From NCBI GenBank assembly GCA_001179505.1, contig CDMY01000176.1, forward strand, positions 60,904 through 124,856: 63,953 nucleotides of DNA, written 5' to 3'. The first letter of the stretch is position 1, and every line of letters begins with the position of its first letter. This document shows, piece by piece, positions 57,399-63,953 of the stretch. The notes under the pieces are model-generated. The model was not told the origin of the DNA, did no database searches, and saw only the letters and a program-made list of their open reading frames with translations. The position numbers and the translations under genes are program-made. This stretch comes from Vitrella brassicaformis (taxonomy: Eukaryota > Sar > Vitrellaceae).

Positions 57399-59969
57399 GC
57401 ACCTGCAAGTGAGCCCGGGGCTGCGCCACAGCTGACGCAGCACAGGGCTGCTGAGGCGAGTGTGGAGAAAGGAACAAACGCTGCGGAACGAAAGGTCGGG
57501 CCATGGAAGATGGCAGAGAAGCAGCCACTGCTTGGTGTGGATGGACGCCTTTCGTCGCAGGACGACAAGGCGCATCGGTGCCTTCGTCTGACCCATGTCA
57601 GCGGCAAGCCACCCACCGACGAAGGACCGGTGAGAAAAAAAGTAGAAAAACAATCTGAGAGCCTGCCAGGGGCTATGCACACACGTTCATAGGGAGTGAA
57701 CTGTCTGTCTGTCCGTTCTTCTTATCTTTTGCTCGTCAGGCGCAGTACCGTATGCTTGACTGCCTCCCTCGCATCTTCGGCTGCCTCCGCTGCGCAGACA
57801 TCCACTCATTCAGCCGCACCAAGCTGTGGAAGGAGGCCCTCGCTCACCACACACACCTGGCCATCGACGCATCAGCAGACGACCGCTGTTTCTGGGACCG
57901 CATCCCTCTCAGCGCCGCCAGTCGCATCGGCGAGTGCATGAGGGAGCTGCAGTCCATCACTGTCGGCTACCCGTGTGGGTGCCCGCGATGGTGTCTGGAT
58001 GTGTTGGTCTCGCTGGTTGAGGCCCATGGGAAAGGCCAGCAGGAGTGGCTCTATAAGGAGGGCAGTGGGCGCAAGAGGCGCAAGGACGACGTGCGCGGGA
58101 CCCTTCGGTCGATCACTTTCAAGATGATGCGCCTGTCTGGGGAGGGGGTCGAGGCTCTCAAGCGAACGGCTTCAGAGCTCCCTCCTGTCCCGGCCACTGC
58201 AACGATGCTCGACGCCCTGACCTCCATCAAGGGGCTGGCGTCGAGAATGGGTGAGGAGTTCTCCGCCCGCCACTGGGAGCTGCCCCTGCTGAGCGAGATC
58301 CGTGCGCAGCGGGGCGGAGACTTCGACTTCGACCCCGCCGTCCTGGCGGGTTTCGCCAAGACATCCACCAGTCTGCGGGTCATCGACGCGCCCCTGGACT
58401 TTGTCGAGTGGGTGGCTGCGCTGGCGGCAATGCCAAAGACATCGGCGCCGCTGGCTAACCTGCAAGTACTCAGGACCCTCGCGCTACATGCTCTCGAAGG
58501 GCCTCCTGACAATGACGCGATCGGCACTGGACTGGACAGCCTGCAGGTAGACAGGACGACAGGACCACACCCGCACACCCAACCCCTTGGCCCGTGACTG
58601 CCCACCTGTGTGTCTGGTTCTGCTGTGGTGGCCAGAAGACTTTGCTCTCCCGTGGCGGCGATGGCGGCTTTCTCCGAGCCATCGAGTTCACCTTTGTCGA
58701 CGAGATTGATGCTGACTGCTTGGGGGTGGTAGACGGCCGCATCTTCACCGCTCTGTCGCACCTCGAGAGTTTCGTCAAGGCCGTCGGCAAGTCCAGAGAC
58801 ATTTCCGTCACCTTCACCGGCCGTGTCGGGGCAGTTGACGTCGCCCTGCTGCACAGCGTCCCCACCAACCCACCCCAATCGCCGTTTGTCATCAAGCAAC
58901 TGCTGCACTTGGCTTCGCTTGCGTCCGATGTCGTGGTGACCATCACTCCAGAAGACGTCAGCACGCCGCCCACGAACCTCAGCGAGGCAGCCAAGGAGAT
59001 CGCGTCACTCCTGGTCTTCAAGACGGCCATGAACATCAACGTGAAGGACGCCGACGGCTGGGACCCGCCTGATGAGTGGCCGCCTCCCGGCCATGTGGCC
59101 CCCACAGTGCAGCACCTGCCCCATGACGCCTTCCCCATGGCAGAATACATCTGCATTCAAGGCGGCAAGGTCGGCGGAGTCATCGCCGGCCGGCAGCTGG
59201 CCAAGCGTGCACGAATGGCGGATATCAGTATCTTGGGGCATGCTATCTCTGGGCAGCTGCCGGAGGGGGAGGTCATGCGCATCCTTCAGAGCATCGGCAG
59301 TGGCGTGCGGTTGGAGAAGCTGCGGGTGTATGTGAGCATTGTCAACGGCGTCAGCCTCAACTGGGGAGGAAAGGTTCCGCGAGCGAGGGAGATGGAAATA
59401 TTCGCGAGTGGTAAGCGCAGCAGAGAAGGACATGAGACGACGCGCGACGGCTGACTTATCGCCCACCTGTCGGTGGCTTCATGTAGGCGTGCATGAGATG
59501 AGCCCCCTCAACGCCATCTGCGGGAGGATTGCGGCGCTGCTCAACCATGGCGGCCTTGATGTGATCAAGGTCGAGTTCACCGAGCTCAATCACACCACCC
59601 GTGCAGCCCTCTTCGCATCGATGCGCAAGCACATGCAGGACGGGGACACTATCGAGGGGCACGATGGGGCCGTGTTCGACGTCGACCTGTTCGCCAAAGA
59701 CCAAACAGCATCGCAGGAGCTCTTTGGCGTCACACTTGCAGAGGTGCGGGCGAAGGCATTCGGGTCCTGCCAGAGGGTCATCATCACTGCGGAGAGGAGG
59801 TGAGAAATTACACACACAGTCGCGACACGAGTAGAGAGATGAGTGGCGGTGTTGATGGAGATGACGGGGTTCGTGTCCACTTACTTGCCGCCCTGATGTT
59901 TGCAGGTTTGAGAGCTCTTGGGCGTGGGGCATAGCCAAGAGAGGCAAGCACAGACCTTGGGGGGAGTGA
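57399..59969 (+). CDS. F-box/LRR-like protein, 5' end unresolved
   Basis: Five exons with matching phases (57399-57629, 57740-58546, 58636-59410, 59487-59799, 59906-59969) encode at least 729 residues, stop at 59967-59969. After a polar N-terminal stretch, exon 2 begins MLDCLPRIFGCLRCADIHSF, then SRTKLW, an F-box-like pattern (substrate adaptor for SCF ubiquitin ligases). The rest is Leu/Ala-rich with beta-strand/helix alternation (LANLQVLRTLALHAL; VVVTITPEDVST; MADISILGHAISGQL; DVIKVEFTELNH), suggesting a divergent leucine-rich solenoid. The LRR consensus LxxLxLxxN is only loosely met, so this is an inference. There is no signal peptide or membrane helix. The initiating exon is missing from the model: exon 57399 has no ATG of its own upstream in frame, and the gene may start at 57225. 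Confidence 0.6.
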
Positions 59970-60407
59970 TGCAGTCAGGTGTTGGCTAGGCAGGGACATA
60001 GGCAGGCAGGCAGGCAGGCACCTAGGTCCTGTGCTGTGCTGTGCTGTACTGTACCGTGCTATCTGTGGTTCTTGGCACAGGTGTGCACTGTTTACTTGTG
60101 GGGGAGTGGGTAGTGTCAGATGTGTGTGCTGTGTTGTGTTGGGTCAGATAGGGGAAAGGGTAGGATGGTTTGTCCACGGTGGGTGGTTGCTGGACTGGTA
60201 GGGGGACGCAGAACGAAAACCTTGCGGGATACTTACTAACCGATTGGACTGCACTCGCCCTGGCTGCTGCCCCTGCCGGGCGACTCTTGACGACTGGCTG
60301 ACTCACCGCAAGACGACTGCATGTGTGAACGAGAGGCTTAATCATGACGTGTGTTGCACGAGAGAGATGTATGGTTGACATTGCTCGTCGTTTCAACAAC
60401 AAAAATC
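59970..60407. repeat. intergenic region
   Basis: GGCA units (60000-60020) and a TGTGC-type run (60031-60050) are the only structures seen. No coding frame is supported. Confidence 0.5.
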
Positions 60408-63400
60408 ATGAGTTCGATCGTCTTGCGAGCTCGAGCTGGCGAGGAAGGGAGTTTCCCCGCGAGAAAAGAGGCCGCCATGAGTGAAGGTACCGACGCAGGT
60501 GCGCCAAAGAAGAAGCGCAGCAAGAAGCGAGCCAAGATCTCCACCCAGGAAGCCCAGGACGGCTCATCAACTGAGCTTCCCGCAGTGTACGAGGCGCATT
60601 CCCAGCGGTTCGCTGCCTTCCTGAAAGCCTACTCCATCCACTGCCGCATCGCCGCCCTGCCCAAGAGCGTCCGGGCCATCTCCATCACCGCTGGGCGGGT
60701 CATGGGCGACACATCTCCCGACGGAATGGAGCTCAGACACCTGCTGCAGCTGGCAGCAATCTGCAAGGACATCCAGGTGCCTTGAAAGCTCTCGTCTGCT
60801 GCGAACACATGAGTTAATGCATTCGTTGCTGCATGCTTGTGTGTGTGTGCGTGTGCGTGTGTGTGCTGGTGTGTCAGTTCTGGTGGAACACGAGAGCCGG
60901 CAACAGTGAGTTTCGGGACCCCGTTGAGAGGCAGGAGGTGCGGGCCGTCAGCGGGGAGGTGCTCGAGCATGCCGACGGACGCTCACTCTCCATCAAGATG
61001 CACAAGGAGCAGCTCTCCGACCGCGACATACAGAAGATGGTCAAGCGCTTCCGTGAGAGCCTAGAGGCAATCGTCGCAGAGCACCGGAGCTGCAGCAGCA
61101 ACGACGGCGGAGCGGCCGACATCCCCGACATCGAGCCCATCCCATATCCCCAGGACAACTCAGCCCTCGACAGGCAGCCCTTCACTCTGATGGTCAAGCG
61201 CACCGACGGTGACTCTTGTCGCACCCGCCAGACAGTGGAGACTATCCTGGACCACCTGAAGCAGCAGCCGTGGTACGGCGGGCAGGTGTCGTATGTGCAC
61301 CGTATTGACGCCCAGCCGCCCAGGTATGAGCCGCTGCGGCATTCGCAGCTGCACCCGGCTTTGGTTGAGGGGCTGCGGAAGCATTATGGGAAGGGCGAAG
61401 GGGAGGCCATGCAGTTCTACACCCACCAGGCGAGAGGCATTGATGCGGCCCTGACTGGCAAGGATGTGGTCGTGTGCACGTCGACATCCAGCGGCAAGTC
61501 ACTGTAAGCGCTCTGGCGGACAGACAGACAGAACCGTTGTGCTCTTGTCAGAGTGTACAACGCGGCGACGTTCCATCGGCTGTTTGAGGACCCCAACAGC
61601 TGCGCGGTCTTCATCTTTCCCACCAAGGCGCTCGCACAGGACCAGCTGCGGGCCCTCAAGGCCCTCATCCTTGCCATGCCTCTTTCCTATCGCGACCGCA
61701 TCCGGCCCGCCACATTCGACGGCGACACGCCGAAGAGCGACCGCTCGCACGTCATGCAGCACGCCAACATCATACTCACCAATCCCGATATGTGACTGAG
61801 CGAGCCAGAGAGGGAGGGAGGGAGCGACGTGTGCATATGGTGGGATGATGGTTGCCGTCTTGTCGTGTTGTGTGCAGGCTGCACGTGACCTTCCTGCCGT
61901 CCCATCGGCGCTTCGAGCGTGTGTTGCGGCACCTTTCCTATGTGGTGATTGATGAGGCGCACGTCTACAAGGGCGCGTTCGGTGCACACACTGCGGCGGT
62001 GCTGAGGCGGCTCGCCCGCGTGTGCTACAAGTCCTATCAGAGCAGCCCACAGGTAACAACAGACAGACACAGACACAGATACAGACACAGACACGGTCTG
62101 TCACGGTTGGGTGAATGTGCTTTTGTCCTGTCCTGTCGTCAGTTCATCTGTTGTTCGGCCACTATCGCCAACCCCCACGAGCACTTCTGGTTCCTCGTGG
62201 GCCAGGGCGGCGCTGACGACGACTTCCCATTATCACCCACACACGACGACGACCAACAGCCACAGCAGCAAGAGCAAGAACCCCCCGAAGCGGCACATGA
62301 GCCGGGCGGCTTCTTCACTGAAGACGAGCAGCAAGCCCCTCCCCCTCCTCCACCCCCAGGGTACCCCAAGCGCCAGGTGGTGGTGTGTCAGAATGACGGA
62401 TCGCCGTGCGGCAGCAAGTGCTATGTGCTATGGAATCCCCCCTACATGAGTGCTGAAGAGATATGGGGGCCGACCAGGGCCGTCAAGGAGGTCTTCGGGC
62501 TGGACGAGGAGGATGATCAGGGTGGTCAAGGAAATGAGGATGAGAGTCACGAAACACCTGACGCCGCCAACGATGACCAATCGATGGACCAGCCCGATGG
62601 CGAGACCAATGACAACGGCGCTCCCGCCCCCGCCGTCGCCCCCTCCGCCGCACCACCGATGAAGCGACGCAAGAAGCGTGGCGAGCCAGAGAACGGCTAT
62701 CTCCGTCGGTCGCATCGGCTGGCCGACAAGCGTCGAGACGAGTGGTGCAAGAGCCTGTTCACGAGTGTGTCTGCTGAGGCAATTGCCGCACTGGAGGAGA
62801 GGGAGGGTGAGGGCGGTGGGGGGCCGATGGGCGAGGACGAGAGGGGCGAGCTGGATGAGCTCGTGGAGTATTATGTGCGGGAGCGACAGCGGCCGCAGGA
62901 TGGCACGCGCAGGTGAGATGACTGACCTGCAGGGGGTGACTGACTGCAAGGGTGGTGTTTGTGTGTGTGTGCAGGCCCCCTCGTTTGTATGACTATCCCC
63001 TTGTGAAGTTTGAGTACGAGTATTGCATGGCCCACAACCCGCCGTACCTCCGCAACGCGCTCTGGCTGCTCAAACAGCTCAGGTCAATCAATGAGTGAAC
63101 GAACGAACGAACGAACGAACGGCAGACAGACGGAGAAGCTCAGCTGCACACAGGAAACGCCCACCCTCCTGGGTCTGTGCTGTTTTCCGTTTTCCACACA
63201 CAGGTACTTCGAAACAGAAGGATTATTCCGCCGCGAGGGCGTCCCGACACTGGGGCTGGCCACCGACACAGGCAACGATGACGTGCAGATGGGCCACCAG
63301 CAAGGTACGGTACGCAGCTCAGTGGGAAGAAAGCATCAGCAAGATCTGATCTGCATGTGTGGTGTCCTTCCCTTTGTCTCTCTGCCTGCAGATGCAGATG

Positions 63401-63899
63401 CAGATGCCGCCACCCCTTCAGACCAGCCCTCCCCCTCCCCTGCTGAAACGATCGACATCGAGAACCACGTCATCGACCTCCTCATCCAACGCATCACCCT
63501 CAAGCCAGAGCCACAGAGCCCACAAAGACACCCGACCATCAAGCAAGAACCGACAGACGACGACCAGCAACCATCACCATCACCACCACCACCACTACCA
63601 CCGCCACCAGCAGCAAAGACCAAGCAAGAGCCGCCCTTCATCAAGGAGGAGGAGGAGGCCACAGCAGCAGCAGGAGGGATGCGGAACCCCCCGCCCCGCG
63701 TCATGCCCCCCGAAGATGAGTCGCGCGAGGGTTTCCGGCGTGAGGTGAGGAAGAGGGGCGGGGGGGCGCTGATATCGCAAGACCGGCTGCGGACCGCACT
63801 AGAGGGCACGGCACCCGGGAGGCGCTCGCCCATTGTCGAGACCAGCGCCTTGCTCGCCGAACTTGTCAAGAACGGCATCCGCACTCTCGCCTTCTGCAA
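60408..63899 (+). CDS. HRQ1: Hrq1-type DEAH-box DNA helicase, 3'-truncated
   Basis: Eight exons (60408-60776, 60878-61503, 61552-61791, 61878-62052, 62143-62912, 62975-63082, 63204-63304, 63392-63899) encode the first 965 residues; the donor after 63899 leads off the window. The basic N-terminus includes KKKRSKKRAK, a likely nuclear signal. Helicase landmarks follow: Q-motif-like YTHQARGIDAAL, Walker A STSSGKSL (Lys330), FIFPTKALAQDQLR, FDGDTPKSDR, ILTNPDMLHVTFLPSHRR, DEAH at 437-440, RRLARVC, CCSATIANP, and motif IV-like SPIVETSALLAEL with RTLAFCK. This set is typical of fungal and plant Hrq1 (RecQ4-related, DUF1998-type), which unwinds DNA in crosslink repair and telomere maintenance. Two long disordered insertions (about 495-725, with EDDQGGQGNEDE; and about 800-920, Pro/Gln/Lys-rich) separate the motifs. 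The second RecA lobe and zinc-binding C-terminus are missing. Confidence 0.85.
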
Positions 63900-63941
63900 G
63901 TGAGCGACAGTCAGGGAGTCAGTCACGGAGAGATGACTTCA

Positions 63942-63953
63942 CCCCCCCCCCCC
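63942..63953. other. poly-C tract at window end
   Basis: The scaffold ends in a C homopolymer inside an intron of the helicase gene, matching the tracts at the other end and at the first gap. Confidence 0.7.

Noticed and set aside
1-63953. tRNA or rRNA genes
   Set aside because: I looked for tRNA B-box-like words and rRNA-like blocks by eye and found none convincing; a covariance-model scan would be decisive.

Overview
The window looks like one scaffold of a GC-rich, intron-rich eukaryotic genome. The source is most likely an alveolate alga of the chromerid type (Vitrella-like). This is inferred from short GT-AG introns (about 60-100 nt in most checked cases) whose 3' ends are (TG)n or (TCTG)n tracts, closely packed genes on both strands, a protein with a signal peptide followed by a Phe-starting transit peptide (complex plastid), and metazoan-like secreted multidomain proteins. 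No species marker such as rRNA was seen. Two 300-N gaps (33538-33837, 46638-46937) and poly-C tracts at both ends and beside the first gap mark assembly breaks.

Left part (1-22 kb), in order: a truncated Ser/Thr kinase (-); a secreted coiled-coil/beta-roll repeat protein (+); an acidic hypothetical protein (-); a putatively plastid-targeted MATH/TRAF-like protein (+); a 1,400-residue helical-repeat + SET-like protein (-); a COQ10-type START protein with a new C-terminal region (+); a heparanase-like GH79 protein (-); a phospholipase D family protein (+). Exon phases were checked and close without internal stops for these models, except the start of the SET gene, where one splice is uncertain.

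Middle (22-39 kb): a 24-exon gene on the minus strand encodes a predicted 2,421-residue secreted subtilisin with MAM-like, EGF and SRCR domains. Then come a gap, a broken F-box-like/membrane gene carrying a 13-bp tandem duplication, and a cathepsin C-like protease (+).

Right part (39-64 kb): two acidic minus-strand genes share an unnamed W...PRLxAxIxQLLE module. A repeat field with a gap follows (44.5-48.1 kb), then an OTU deubiquitinase fused to a HAT1 histone acetyltransferase (+), an inverted decayed copy of the acidic gene module, an F-box/LRR-like gene (+), and the N-terminal two thirds of a Hrq1-type DEAH helicase that runs off the window end.

There is no operon-like pathway. The recurring themes are secretory proteins (beta-roll protein, GH79, giant subtilisin, cathepsin C, PLD) and chromatin/ubiquitin proteins (OTU-HAT1, SET-like, F-box, Hrq1). 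Most genes sit in divergent pairs with short shared upstream regions.
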